From assembly GCA_964247055.1 (NCBI GenBank), contig OZ176050.1, positions 13,392,001 through 13,456,000 of the forward strand: 64,000 nucleotides of DNA, in the 5' to 3' direction. Positions 13,600-26,494 of the stretch are shown one piece after another (the first letter of the stretch is position 1; each line of letters starts with the position of its first letter). The translations under genes were made by a program, and so were the position numbers. The stretch is from Paragordius varius (lineage: Eukaryota > Nematomorpha). The notes under the pieces were generated by a model, which was not told where the DNA came from, made no database searches, and saw only the letters and a list, made by a program, of their open reading frames with translations.

Positions 13600-14738
13600 T
13601 GCACCAGGCGTAGTCGTAAGTTATTACCGGTTTAACTAAGAGCAAACGTCAAGAAAAAGTACGCAGACGATTAATTTGATACACACCCCACTTTGTTCAT
13701 CCGACATTAAACGATAAACACACAAAAGTTGAATTCACCAAAAATTCGCGTTATTTTTTTATTTTACCATGTATTCGTGCCTGAATAATAACATTTGCGG
13801 ATCGCATTGCCATCAGAAGAAAAACGCTGTTGAAAGTATGGTGAAGATGCTCTACGATCACCACATGTGAAGTTTCTAAATATTAATTGTGATTTTATAA
13901 GGAAGAGTGTAGGCGCTTTGGCAGATTATACAACTACGAAGTCGCTAAAGTGAAATTATTAAATGATGACCCAATTCAAACTTAAAAAGAATTGGCAGAA
14001 GCTACGTGTATCACAAATCAATAGATGTCTTCGAGCAATGGAAAAGACCAAAAAACTCGGTAAATGGATTTGATTGAACGTCCAATTGAAATTCGCAAAG
14101 TCACTTGTGAAATCTTACTTCACACGAAAATAAATTCTTTTTGCATCGAATTGAGACGGGTGATAAGAAATTATACTGTATGCAAAGCGGAAGAACGATC
14201 GTGGCTTTCTACTTGTTTCGATCCATCAACACCAATGCAGAATCGCTTCCTATTTGGTGTCTGGTAAGATCAGAGCGAATTATAATGAATTTGAAAGTCT
14301 TAACACTATCGCCAATAATAAATTAATTTAAACTATGATTCAATAAAAAACATCCCAAATTGGCCATGTGATAAGGCAAAGTGATTGTAACAATGCTCCG
14401 TCTAACACAGCAAAACTAATGAAAGGCATCTTCGTTTCGATAATTCTTTCGCATCCACTGAACTCTCCTGTCCTGACGACATTAACAAGCTTTAATGGGG
14501 GACATATCCTCGCAGAGCAGCTATCAATAATTTCGAAGACTTTATAAAATGGCTTGCGAAATGGTTATTTGCAACACACAATCAGTTTTTCTGCCACAGC
14601 ATTTATATATTACCTGAGAGATGGGCGAAAAGAAACCAATGACAATTTTTTTAATAAAATATATAATTGATTTTCCCTCAAAAATAAATTTTTATTTTAC
14701 CAAAAAATAGGCAAAAATTTATGACTAGTCCAGGTATA
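13600..14738 (+). mobile_element. mariner element C, degenerate
   Basis: Left end CACCAGGCGTAGTCGTAAG with ACCGGTTTAACTAAGAGC; right end, reverse-complemented, TACCTGGACTAGTCATAAA. The plus-strand transposase keeps LHRIETGDKK (counterpart of HRIVTGDEKW, first catalytic Asp region) and, in another frame, NNAPSNTAK. The LLHDN block has an 8-bp deletion relative to mariner D, and the aspartate codon appears as AAC as it does in D. The insertion site and flank are shared with mariner D at 51.0 kb, so both descend from one insertion. Confidence 0.85.
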
Positions 14739-14853
14739 TAAACTAGCCCACGCTTTTAAATATATCATTAAGTTCGGGATCTTTATTAAAAATATCCAGA
14801 CTTATACTTTTGTATGTTGGCGCCTTATATCTTCAATTATTACTATGTTTTAG

Positions 14854-16073
14854 CCGCAATCGCCAAATTTACATTGTTGTGATTATTGTCGAAAACCTTT
14901 ACCGCGTTGTGCAATATGTTTGCAACGAATGGTTTTTACTAAACCGCTTAATAAAGAAGCTTTAAAAAATTAAAAACCAATTAATTACTCCAATATACCA
15001 ATAACATCTCATCATAGTACCAATGTTAAAGAAGCAAATTTAACTATCGCTGATAAACCCATTGGTATTGATATAAATTTTGTTTTGAATATTCTTGTGC
15101 TATTTTTGAATAAAAATATATATATAATACCTTTATGAATATAACAAAATAAAAACCTTCTGATTAACTGTTAAATAATGATTATCATAAATACCAAAGA
15201 AATTTGAGAATTTAAGAAGAAAAATTTAGTTTTTTAACAAATTTTATGATCTCATAGATATGCTTTAACAAACATAAATAAGTAATAGCAACAAACAAAC
15301 ATAAATAAGTAATAGCAACAAACATTATCATAGTCACCATGGAGGTCACATAAATCATATGGAGGAATGGTTTAAGTAAGTTTTATAAATTCCAAAAATT
15401 TACGTAAAACTGATATATGACTCCCTTTTCAATAACCCTTTAAAATGATACCCAAAAAATCTTAAATTAATTTCAAATAAACTTCTAGTTAACTTTTATT
15501 AAATAATTAAATTACATATTTGTGGAGTATAGATTTTATGAAAAATAGATTTTTGTGAATGTTTTTGTGCGATTCAATAAACAACCAATTTTTTAGCATT
15601 TTCATTATATTAATATCAGAAATATTATTAAAATGAGTTAGATTAAATATCATCTAAAAATGTGATAATCTGAATTTAGATAATCTGCACTTTAAAAATA
15701 TTCAAAAGTAGAATATACTGTGAAAAAATTCTACGAAATTTAAGCCTAAATGTCAAGTCAAGATGATATGCCTTTTTCGCTGATTTTTTTTTCTTTATTA
15801 TAAATATTTTAGCGTAGATTCAGGCAAAAAGGTATTTGCATTATTATGCCGACCAATGATATTTGGAATATTCTAAAAAAATTACTTAAAATTTTTTTGG
15901 CGCAGTGTTTTATAAAGAAGTGTAGCTGTATTTCCATTTTAGTATACCTTCAATAAATTATATATATATAAATCATTCGCTTTTATTTTTATTTCATTTT
16001 TTTGGTTATTTGTAGGGATCACGTTGAATGTCCTGTCTCGGGCTGCCTTTGTGCCTGTTATTATAATTTTTAA
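14854..16073 (+). pseudogene. MIOS 3'-end pseudogene (duplicated C-terminal zinc exons)
   Basis: Three exons equivalent to the last three of the MIOS gene at 47.9-59.3 kb. The first (from 14854) reads CDYCRKPLPRCAICLQRMV, then a GAA to TAA change gives a stop at 14971. The second (ending 15375) keeps HHGGHINHMEEWF but has lost the CWCLSC segment just upstream, where a 27-bp tandem repeat (about 15262-15320) now lies. The third (16016-16073) reads DHVECPVSGCLCACYYNF and stop. With no upstream exons, a nonsense codon and a deleted zinc ligand region, this is a dead fragment created by the duplication. Confidence 0.85.
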
Positions 16074-16723
16074 TCAATTTTAGATAGATAATAAATATTT
16101 ATTCAATGTGAATTATATGACGATGTGACATTCATTATACATATTTATTTTCACAAAAACAAAAAAATACATAAATATGACAAAGTTGTATATAAGATGT
16201 ATATATATTAAAATGTGTACCTACCTAACTAAAAATATATTGCATAAAGTGAGTGTATTTTGATGTTAAAGTTATTTGTGCAAAACTAGAGTAATATTAT
16301 ATTTATATTATAAATTTAATTATGCTTGCTTCTATATGGTTTGTGTAGTATTAATCAAAAATGTGGAATTGTGAAATTCAAATGAGATCCTTTACCATTA
16401 TTTATATATATGTGTATGAGGAAAAAATAAATACCAATATGTATAAGGAAATATCGTAAATTTTTTCAAGAAAAATGCTTAAAATTTTGTGACTCTTTTT
16501 TTGACCTGTGCTATAAAATACTAATTACAGTAAATAATCATAATTTTTTAAAGGAGTTGAACCTATATGAGCAAATATATTGTTTCTTCTTTTAGAAAAA
16601 GCCAAAAAAATTGATTTTGCTCACATACAATATTTAAATTTATGATATGACCATATAAAAACCACAATTGATTTTACCATGTTTTATTTTTTTCCCTAAA
16701 CTCGTAAGGTTTTTAAAAGTTAG

Positions 16724-19700
16724 TTAAGAATCGCCATTTTTGGATGCAGATGCGCGTGAAATCAAGGGCGATTTTCTACCCGACAATGACATTTGGGAGA
16801 GGAGTTCTTGCATGGTTCGTCCACTTTTTTGTTTAGTTTGAAGGGAGACAGAGCCAAATTTCTTGGCAAAGCCGTTTTCTTCCCCATTCAAAGACGTCGT
16901 TTTATTTATATTATTGGCGTTAGATTTTGTCCTATTTTCAAGATTATGTGCACCTTTAGCATTTAATGCATCTTTTTGTTGACCGTTTTTATTAATACTA
17001 AGTAATTTTAGGGGTTTTGTTTTATCGTTCATGTTTTTAGTGGGTGTATATGAAGGAATATTGATGTTAGGTACAGTAGAAGGAACTATATTTGGTTGAG
17101 AATTATCTTGGAAAAAGTTGAAGCATTCCAAACTTTCCACCTTTTCTATGAGCGAAAACTTTTGTTGAATGGCCGTTTTAAGCATGCTATTCAGGATTTT
17201 GTGTTCGGATTCCAGGTATTTGCACTTCTTATCCAATTCTAGCGTACGCATTTGTGCCTCTCTACATTCCTGAAAAAATTAATAATTTATTTGAAATTTT
17301 CCGTAAAAACCCCTTTTTCTTTATTAGATATTGTTTACGCTAAAACTTTTTGCTGTAATTTGAATTATGAAAATTCGTTTATTCCTAATTTTATAAAATT
17401 TAAATAAACAACATTTTTTACACCAAATGCGTATTTTTATAAGGCAACATTTTTAAAATTCACCTTTGTTTCACATGAAATGATATTATTGACTTAATTT
17501 TTAAGTAATGTTGAATAAAATTAAAATAATAAAACAATTTTAGAGTAGGATAGGTATACAATATTTCGATTCATAATAACTTACTTTCCTGCTGGCTGAT
17601 AATTGGGTAGATAATGCAACACAATCATCTTTGTACATGGAAAGCTCTTTCCTGTATTTAGCCAAAGTTTCGGAAACAACCTTCATAATTTATATAATTA
17701 TTATATAAATCTCCTAGAAGTTATATTTTACGTAATTAACTCCTTGATTGCAGTAAAAAATGAAATTATACAAAACAATACGTAAAAAGATAAAACATAT
17801 TAAAAGACCGCTGTAATTATTTATGATTTTTATTAAAAAATATATAAAGTTTAATTGTGAAATTAGTAAATTAGAGATGTAAATTGGTAAAAAAATTAAT
17901 GATATGTTTTACAGTTGTAATTAAATAATTTATATAAAAAAGGTTCAAAAAAAATTGGTCGTAAATTTGTGTCTGGATATTATCAATTATTACTATATAT
18001 TAAATATATATATATATTTCTGATTTTTAACAATTATTACTATATATATATATATTTTTACTTTTATAAAATTTATATTTTATATAATAACCTTTCTCTC
18101 CTCAGTATATTTGACTTGCATTTTGGCAAAACAGGTTTCGGCAGTCGTTTTATAGTTTTGTAGCACTTGGCGATAATTGGCATTTTTGCATCGTTTATTC
18201 ACTATGTCAGCTTTAAGCTTTTGAATTTCCCTATGTTTATATATGTCATAGTATTAGATTAATCAGTATAAAATAAACTAGGGGTGTCCAACGCAAATGG
18301 TTTCGCGGGCCGCATTTTTGAATCTCAAGAATCTGACGGTTAACATTCAAAACATATATGAAAATTAATTAAAAAAAATTAGATTTCAAACACTTTAAAA
18401 TTAATAAACAGAATCATTTATTTGAACAATTTTGCTAATTTGTTGCCAAAATTTGTTTTGAATGTAGTAAATAGCATTTTTTTAATATAAATTATATTTA
18501 CCGGTTGTTTCGTGTTTTTGTCAAAAAATTTTCAAATGTTTTTTACGTGTAAAATCGTTTTATTTCGATTCAACTTGCATCAATGTATAAATAGCCATAC
18601 TATTTTCAATAAAAACAAAAAGGCACATAATTTAATAATCCACCAAATATTAATTTCTCTAAAAACTTCAAACAATATCCATATAAAAAGCAGGGTTAAC
18701 CTTTTAAAAATTGAAAAACAGATAAGACTTAAAAAAGATTGTTCTAATTGTAATCGTCCCAAAATATAAAATATAATTTTACCTTAATAATAGTGCTTCT
18801 CTATCCGTTAAACTGTTTGTTCTTTCACCATTAATTTTGCTATTTCTAATTTTTGATTCCCCGTTTGTTTGGTTATCATTAATGTTTTCGGAAACCTAAA
18901 AATTAAAGTTTATAATAAAATTATAATAAATTATAGCATTTTTTATGCAAAAAAAGGTATATATCATATTAAAGATGCTTTTCGAATATTTAAAATGGTC
19001 GTTTTTAAAATTTGAAAAACCTTTTGGAATTTAAGTTTATAACTATATCATATATATATATACTAATAATTCATCGTTTGTCATATTAAAATCATCGGCA
19101 ATAGTTTCATTAGCATGTTGTATATTGGTTTGAGAAACACTGGTGGCAACGTATGGTAAAAATTCGTGCTTCAATACTTTGGATAAAGATTTTAGTGTTT
19201 TTTCAAAACTGTCAATCCTTTGTTCCATTTTATTGTTGCCTTTAACGAATTTAGTATCGTTATCTCCTTCAGATTCCACTGTATCAAAAACTAAAAGTAT
19301 ATAATAAGAAAATTCATTTATTAACCAATTTCAAAAAAAGGTTTTTCATTAAAAAAATTTATATACCTAAATATGAATTTATATAACATTTTATCTAATT
19401 AACCTATTAAAATTTACCCTTCAAAACATTTTTATTTGACCTTAGTTTGCAAAATTACCCTTAAACATTTTAAATTAACGCTAATATTAATTTTAGGGTA
19501 AATTTGGGGTATAGATGTTATATATTGACATGAGACAAAAAATATAAGAAAAGAGTGCAGTGAATGCATTATATGACAAAAATTTGCAAATATAAAAATA
19601 AAAAACCATTTTCAAGAGTACCATCCATGTTACAATCCATTTCTTTTTGCATTATGGTAAGCTTTTCTTTCAAATTTGTCGCTAATTTTTCAGGAATTTG

Positions 19701-22700
19701 ATTTTTATTTGTGATAACATCTATACTTTCGCATATACATTTAATTATAGCTGGCATATATCCACCTACCATTTCATCTAAACGCACACATATTTTGTTT
19801 TGAGAGGCATCGCGTTCGTCAAGGGATTTTTTCAATTCTTTCTCTGATTCTTGCTATAGTGGTAAATTTTAAATATTTCCGTTTGTAAAAATAAAATTGA
19901 TTATATAACTGAACAGCGAATATAAGCTAAAATTAAATTATTAAAAAGGATGAAGGCGCGTTAGGCAACATTAGTTTTTTTAGGTATTATTAGTGTTTAT
20001 GTATCCGTGGCTGGAAAAAGGTTAGCGGTTTTTGAAAATTTTAACAGATTCAAAAAAACATCAGTGTACTTAAATTTGGAAAATCAATCATCTCTTAAAA
20101 TTTTTAGATCGGGTTCAAAAAGCAGCATTAATTAGTAGTAGAAAAGCAATAATAAAACTTTTTTCATCAACAAGGTTTTAGCTTCTTTGTATTGATTTTC
20201 CTGAGTAGTGAATGAGCTTTGGAGTTGTGTTAAATCTTTTTGTAGCATGGCATTTTGGTCCGTTAGTTGAGCAATCGAGTTTTGTAAATAGGATAATTCT
20301 GCCTTATTCATTTCGGATAACAAATCATTCGGTGTCCCTGATTGATTTAAGGCAAAATCTTAGGAAATAAAAATTAGAGTAAAAATAAAAATAACCCCTT
20401 ACTAGCTAAATTATTTTTTAGGAACAAAATTTAGATATCAATACAATTCCTTTATTTATTTAAAGATTTAAAATGTTTACATTTATAAATTATAATTTTT
20501 TTAATGATTTGATTTCAATAAAAAATTTATTTATTTGTGCGTCAGGCAAGATTTTTATTTTTAGGGTTAAAAGAAAAATCCAAAAATATTTCAAGGATAA
20601 AAAGAATGTTTTTACTGGTGTCCTTACTGAATGGAACATGACAGGCTATATCCATTGATTCTTTGGTATCTAAAAGGCATTAAATTAGTTACAATGACAA
20701 AAAATTTGATTTTAAAAATGATCCTGCATACTGTTGCAATTATAAATTTTTATACAGAAAACTTTAAAAAATATATTAGAGTTAAAGGCCAAATTTGCAT
20801 GAAATTAATGTGAGCAAACAGTTGCTTTAAATAATAAATATTAAACACCAAATTTTTGTCAATAATAAAATATTTCTGTATTAAAAATATCTTCTTACGG
20901 TCAAACATAAGGCTCCGCAAGAGTTCCGCATTTGTTGATGCATTCAAATATTCTTCGATATCTTTTGCTAATAAACAAACAAGCATAAAAATTATAATAT
21001 AATTACTAAAATCAAAAATTTATATAAAAATTATAATATAATTACCAAAATCAAAAATTTATTGTAAAATTATAATATAATTACCAAAATCAAAAATTTA
21101 TTGAAAAATCTATAATATAATTACTAAAATCAAAAATTCTTAAAAAATTTATATAAACTATACCATGTTGAGCTGTATCAGGTAAACCAGGGTTAGTTTT
21201 CGTTTTTGTATTCCATTTCAAATGTTCAATTTCAGTTTTAGCATTTTTGTGAAGCTCTTTCTCACGCAATAATAGCTCATTTGTTTCATTAAGCTAATTA
21301 ATTATTTAAAATTTGAAATTTTGAATATATATATATATTGTAAAATTATTACTTTTTTTGGAAAATCATAAATATAATCATTATAAATAGTAATAGGTAT
21401 GGACAAATTTTATTGCGCATCGAAAATATTTTTTGGAATAATGACCTTACTTAACACTTTAATACCTTTTCACTTTTTTGTCCTATTTAGCTTTTGGGGT
21501 AGGGTAGTTTTAAATCCCAGAGCTAAATTTTGTCAATAAACTACACAGTTTGGAATGTTTTATTTTAGTTATTTAATTCAATTATAATCAAACATTGTTG
21601 CATTGTTGTGTCACACAAACAAAAGCTTATATTCTTTACGGTTTTGTGACATCTATAGTTTAAAATTGGGACAGCTCCAAAATACGATGGAAACGAACAG
21701 CTGTTATTAAAATATTTAAATATACCATTTGCACTTCAAGAGTGTCCTGGAACACTTCAAGTTGGTCCTTGAACACTTCAAGTTGGTCCTTAAAATTTTT
21801 AAATTTGGTAACCATAATTTTTGCATGTATTTTTTATTTTATTATTTTTTTACCTAATTTTCATTATTTATTATATATTTATCCATTTAAATATAATTTC
21901 ATATTCAAAAACCATTTTGAAAAATTGTAAATAATAACTCAAAAAACTTATATATTTTTTAATTAGGTGATAAAATCTTATAAATATTCAAATAATTTTA
22001 AGAAATTAATAAAGATAAACGGTTTCTCAATGATAGGAAGTTGATATTGATTTAAAATTTATGTCAAATAATAGAAAATGAAAACAATAAAATAGATGAA
22101 TGATTTACGATTTGATTAATAAAAGTTAAAAACAAAACAAAAAAGTCAAAGGATCAACTTGAAGTGTTCAAGGACCGACTTGAAATGTTCAAGGACCAAC
22201 TTGAAGTTCAAGAACCAACTTGAAGTGTTCAAGGACACTCTTGAAGTGCAAATGGTATATATCAAGTTTTTAATGGTAAAATATAGCCTAAAAGAGATTT
22301 TAAGTTGATAATTTACATTTTCTAACCATAATATACATTTATTTTCCTGTTGCTTCAGCGATTAAAAAAATTATAGAAAAAAAGGCGGCAATTATTATGA
22401 GATGAGGATTTTTTTTATTATTTTAAATTTTTTTTAAAAAAAAAATTTTTTATAAAGTGCCTAAAAAAGACTAAAGAAAGCATATTTATAAATTCGAATG
22501 AATAGCTAAAATACTTTGTAAGACATTCAATGAAATCGCCTTGGAATAAAAACTAACCCAAAAGGTAAGTAATGAATTGTTAAATGCACAGAACAAAAAA
22601 GTTTGCTTAAGAAATATATTAGAATGACTTATAAATCCATAAAATAAATTGTATATTAATAATACTAGGGGCCATGGTTTTCGTTCAAAAATAATAACCA

Positions 22701-24825
22701 GTCTTGCCGTTTATGAATGGAATTATATCTAGCATATAGACAACCATTGAATGTAAAATGTTAAAAAAGGTAAAACCTCTAGTAAAATGAAACATATCAA
22801 TACAATAACAAAAATAATTTAATGGAATATTTTGATTTTGGAAACTTTCAAGCTTTTCAGCAATTTTTCATGTTTGTTTTCTAATAATTGTCTTTTAAAC
22901 TATATATATAATTTTATTGGATATTATAAGGAATTTATAAACGCTTTTCTCATTATAAAACTCAAAAGGAAAAAACGAATTAAAATTCCATTAAAACAAA
23001 CGAACCTACCTACCTGACTCTTTAGTATGGAGGCTAAAGTTTCTGACTCTAATGCTTTGTGAGTTTGAATAAATGTTTGATCTCTTAAACTTTCCATTTC
23101 CATTTTCATGGCTTCCAACTCCATTTTATTCGTTTCAAGCATCATAATCTATACAAAGCAGAATATATGAATTATTTTAAACTTTGTGTTATAATAATTA
23201 ATCCCAAGGGGACAAAATTCTTAAATCTTCCCCATAAAGCTAATTAAAAAAAATTAAATGGTTTTTAATTGGATAATAAAAACTGGCATATAAAATCCAA
23301 AATATTGATATTAAATATATATTAACACTCAAAAAATGAAATACTATCCCATTTACACCTAAAATTCACCTATGAAATTCATGCTGGAAAGTTTGAATTC
23401 CCTTTAAAATAAATTATGTGTTTTAGAATATCAATAATTACCTATATTTTTTCATATTTTAATGATAATTCGTTTTTAGAAATAAGATAATACAGAAAAA
23501 ATTACAATATGCCATTCGGAAATTATTTCATATAAATGATTTAGATTAGCCCAAAAACACATAATTTATTTTTAGAGTGAATTTGAAATGTTCAGGGATC
23601 AATGGTAAATTTATATTGTTCAAGGGTGAAATTGAGGTGTAAATGGGTATAAATTGAATCAAAAATTCTAATATATTAAGATCATGTTAATATTAGATGG
23701 TTACCAATTTTTTGGTACAAATTTATAATGAAAATAACCTTTAATTGCCTAATTAAAACACCAAATATTTTGCGCCGTATTCACAAAAAATCAAAACGCA
23801 ATATATATTGAAATACTTGTTTCTGCAAAGATAAATTTTCGTCTTCAATAAGCTCAAGATCCGCTTGAAGTTTTCGTTCACGGGCTTCGCAGTCTTTTAG
23901 TTTGGTTAAAGCATGAATTTTTTCACAACTTTTTTTAGCAAACTCAGAATCATATCGCTCTGTGGTTCGGTTTAACTCCTCGTTTTCTTGCAGGAGTCTA
24001 TAATTTATAAAATTGTTTGGAATTATTTTCTGATTCTAAATTTCTTGGAACTTTATGTATGATTAGATATTAAACATAATTTATTCATAATTGTACATAT
24101 TGTGGTTTATAGTTTAGGAATTTAAAAGTTGAATTAAATTTACCAAAAAAATTGGCTTATTGTTTTTCAGTTAAATGGTTCCAATCATTTTCCATAATAA
24201 ATTTAAATACACCCCTGATTATAAACACAAAAAAAGTAGTTCAAATGCTTTGTCTGATCATTTCAAAATTTTACTTTATTGATAATAAAAACAATAACAG
24301 GTTGAACTTGTTAAAATTTTAACAAAAAAACACAATTTTTTGGAACCATAAACAGTGGTCGTAAAAAGGTATTAAAAATGTTTTCAGATAACAAAAAAAT
24401 AATAATTTCTTTTGTTTGTAAAAAACTGAATCCGATCATTTCTGTAAAAAAAATTAAATGTCTACCTATCTTTTTCTCTCTTCAGAGATTTTAATTGTTT
24501 TTCCAAATCCCTAATGTATTTAGTCAATTCTTTTTCAGTGGCAGATGATTCAGTTTCATCAGAAACATCTTCGGTAACCTCATTGTTAAATTGACGCAAA
24601 GCCTATGTATAACTAGATATTTTAATATACCTTTTGAGCAAACTCCAAATCAGATTGGGTTTGTTCCTGTAAAATTTGAGTTTCCCTCAAGCGTTTTTCT
24701 AGTTGCTCCTTCTCCTCTATTATACTGAGACCTAACTGAGCTGCTTTAACATTTTCACGGTTTGCGTTCTCAAGTTCTTGCTCTAAACGCTGTATTTCAT
24801 TGCGAAGAAATTCCGTTTCGTCCAT
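16724..24825 (-). CDS. BICD: Bicaudal-D homologue (dynein/cargo adaptor), 13 exons
   Basis: A coiled-coil adaptor linking dynein-dynactin to cargo. Exons: 24825-24631, 24602-24465, 23997-23817, 23148-23014, 21293-21164, 20967-20899, 20358-20159, 19853-19607, 19290-19064, 18895-18783, 18230-18092, 17680-17585, 17269-16724; about 804 residues, near the usual size of BICD proteins. The N-terminus MDETEFLRNEIQRLEQEL with QLGLSIIEEKEQLEKRL matches the BICD CC1 start; ENLSLQKQ follows. The C-terminal cargo (Rab6) domain shows YKTTAETCFAKMQVKY and LNSMLKTAIQQKFSLIEK, close to TLNSLLRMAIQQKLAL in vertebrates. Phases agree at all junctions except exon 2 to 3, where one extra base near 24480 puts TAG before the donor. 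Intron 1 is only 28 bp. The last three exons are duplicated at 45.9-47.4 kb. Confidence 0.93.
18275..18510. mobile_element. hAT-like MITE fragment, left copy
   Basis: Begins TAGGGGTGTCCAACGC and has a GGGCCGCATTTTTGAATCTC block, the pattern of short hAT derivatives. Homologous to 45840-45568 (inverted), which is complete. Here homology fades near 18510, so the inner end of block Y falls in or beside this element. Located in the BICD intron between exons 10 and 11. Confidence 0.6.
20987..21150. repeat. Tandem repeat of about 38-40 bp, four copies
   Basis: Units of the form AATTATAATATAATTACYAA followed by AATCAAAAATTTAT recur four times in the BICD intron between exons 5 and 6. Confidence 0.85.
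21721..22260. mobile_element. Foldback-like element, unit type 2 (in BICD intron)
   Basis: Ends TATACCATTTGCACTTCAAG and its inverse (CTTGAAGTGCAAATGGTATA). The left arm has about three and the right arm about five tandem copies, in opposite orientation, of a 21-bp unit beginning GAACACTTCAAGTTGG. Between the arms is about 350 bp of AT-rich, unique-looking sequence without a frame of note. Same terminal motif and unit length as the type 1 copies at 28.2, 37.7, 48.2 and 55.6 kb, but a different unit sequence. Confidence 0.8.
23341..23650. mobile_element. Foldback-like element, degraded type 1 relative (in BICD intron)
   Basis: Left end CCCATTTACACCTAAAATTC; right end GGTGTAAATGGG. The right arm keeps GTGAATTTGAAATGTTCAGG and GTTCAAGGGTGAAA units, and the core keeps AATAAATTATGTGTTTT and its inverted partner AACACATAATTTATTT. 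Shorter arms than the other copies. Confidence 0.6.
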
Positions 24826-25319
24826 AATAATATGTGAAAACTTTCAAAATATTGTTTGCAGTTACTCAGTTTTTATCATGTGTGATTGATGAGCGATCGT
24901 CCTATCATATGCAATTTTACAAATTTATGCCTCATTACCTTTATATATTTATGTAAACAATACATTTTAAGATAATACTAGAGCTAAAGTTTGGGATATA
25001 ATATAAAAACTAAAATGCTTTTAAAATTACCAATCATTAAACATATATTTATGCAAGATTTTACAGTTTCGCATATTTTAAATTTATGAGGCGGTTATCC
25101 GTCACAAACGGCTTGCGATCGGCATTAGCACAATATATAGGGATGAAAAATATTTTCAGTATAAAAATATGCATTCGGTTGAATTAAGCTTAAAGAATAT
25201 TAGATCTATTAAACATTAGTATAAATATAGATATAGTCGATTGGATTTATTTTACCTGTAAATGCCAAATATATCTTCAATATATTTCATACATATCTTT
25301 ATATAAACTTATCATTATA

Positions 25320-25460
25320 TCCCTAGAAGTCAACTCGACCCCCGACGCAACCAGACGGCTGTCACTGAACCACCATTGACTGGTGTATGGAAGGGCAGCA
25401 AGGGACGTCTTTTGTGGACAGTGGCGACGTGGGTCTGCTACACCCTTTTCTTGATACACC
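25320..25460. other. GC-rich island of unknown nature
   Basis: About 140 bp with markedly higher GC than everything nearby, between the BICD start and the next MITE. A 67-codon minus frame crosses it but has no recognised domain. Base composition like that of the 7SL gene suggests a structured RNA or an old insertion. No snRNA, RNase P or MRP signature was recognised and no terminal repeats were found. Confidence 0.35.
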
Positions 25461-25512
25461 TTGATTAGATATTTAAACATAAAACTGTAAAAAATACTGG
25501 AAAGATTTATTC

Positions 25513-26100
25513 AGATAAGTTGTTTAACACCTCGATTCAAATTGGGGTATCTAAATACCCCAGACAAAATTTGAGCTAGTTTTTATAAAACTACTGAAAG
25601 AAACGGTCCCAATTTAAATTTATGCTTCTATAATAAAAATTATATAAATATGCCAAAATGTCTAAGTATGTTTTTAAAAAGTTCCATGTCAAAGTACTTC
25701 AACGCCATTTTTATTTTACAAAATTTTAAAATATCATTTTTATTTAATTTTAAGGGTATAAAGCTAATTTTTTATTCAAATTACATCCAACATTAATATA
25801 TATATATATATATATATATATAAAGCTGTTAATTTTGAATTCTTTTCAATTTTACCATTGCACGCACGTCACGTTTAGTAAATTTTTACCTTTCGGTTTT
25901 AGGAAATAAGTAATATCAAGTATTTTCGAATAAAATTTTTTATATATCGGTTTATTAATGTTATAAAGGTTCAAGATTTTGCCATGGTTTTGATTCCTTC
26001 CATATTTTTTTAAGAATTTAATTTTAACAGGCCTGGGGTATTTAACTACTCCAATTTGAATCGAAGGACTAAAATAAATGTGTTGTATCCCAGTGATAAG
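25513..26100. mobile_element. MITE family A, copy 2
   Basis: The best preserved copy. The left end TTTAACACCTCGATTCAAAT continues into TTGGGGTATCTAAATACCCC. The right end GGCCTGGGGTATTTAACTAC continues into CCAATTTGAATCGAAGGACT. Read inverted, the two ends match over about 32 bp. A TA microsatellite has expanded inside (about 25797-25821). Intergenic, between BICD and P5CR. Confidence 0.85.
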
Positions 26101-26458
26101 AAAATTAATTTACTTAGACTTAGCAAAACTTTGTTGTGAGTTCTTGTGGGTACAGAAATATTTAGGAGAATCCTTTAAAACAAACAGATGATTTGGTTGA
26201 TTATCCATGTAAATTTATCAATATATAAAACTTTTTAGTTATTAGCTTCACTGACCATGATACATATTTATCATTTGAAATATGTAAATAGAATTTTAAA
26301 CTGATTCGTTAATCCCAGTCTTTATTAAACAAAAAATAAAATAAAACGAATAAAAGTATTTTAAAAAAACTACACAAAAGATTTTGGCGGCTGAAAAATT
26401 GAAATGAGTTTTTAAATTTTATTTCCAAAAATTATTTATGTAAGTACGTTTAAAAAGC

Positions 26459-26490
<32 letters not shown>

Positions 26491-26494
<4 letters not shown>

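Larger units (their letters stand above)
13575..18505. repeat. Inverted duplication block Y, left copy
   Basis: Matches 51040-45640 in reverse complement. It includes, in order, a shared flank (CTACCATATTTTAATCAAAG against CTACCATATTTTTAATCAAA), mariner C, the three 3' exons of MIOS, the three 3' exons of BICD and part of a hAT MITE. Divergence is modest in exons (14 of 175 residues differ in the last BICD exon) and visibly higher, with indels, in noncoding parts. Confidence 0.9.
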
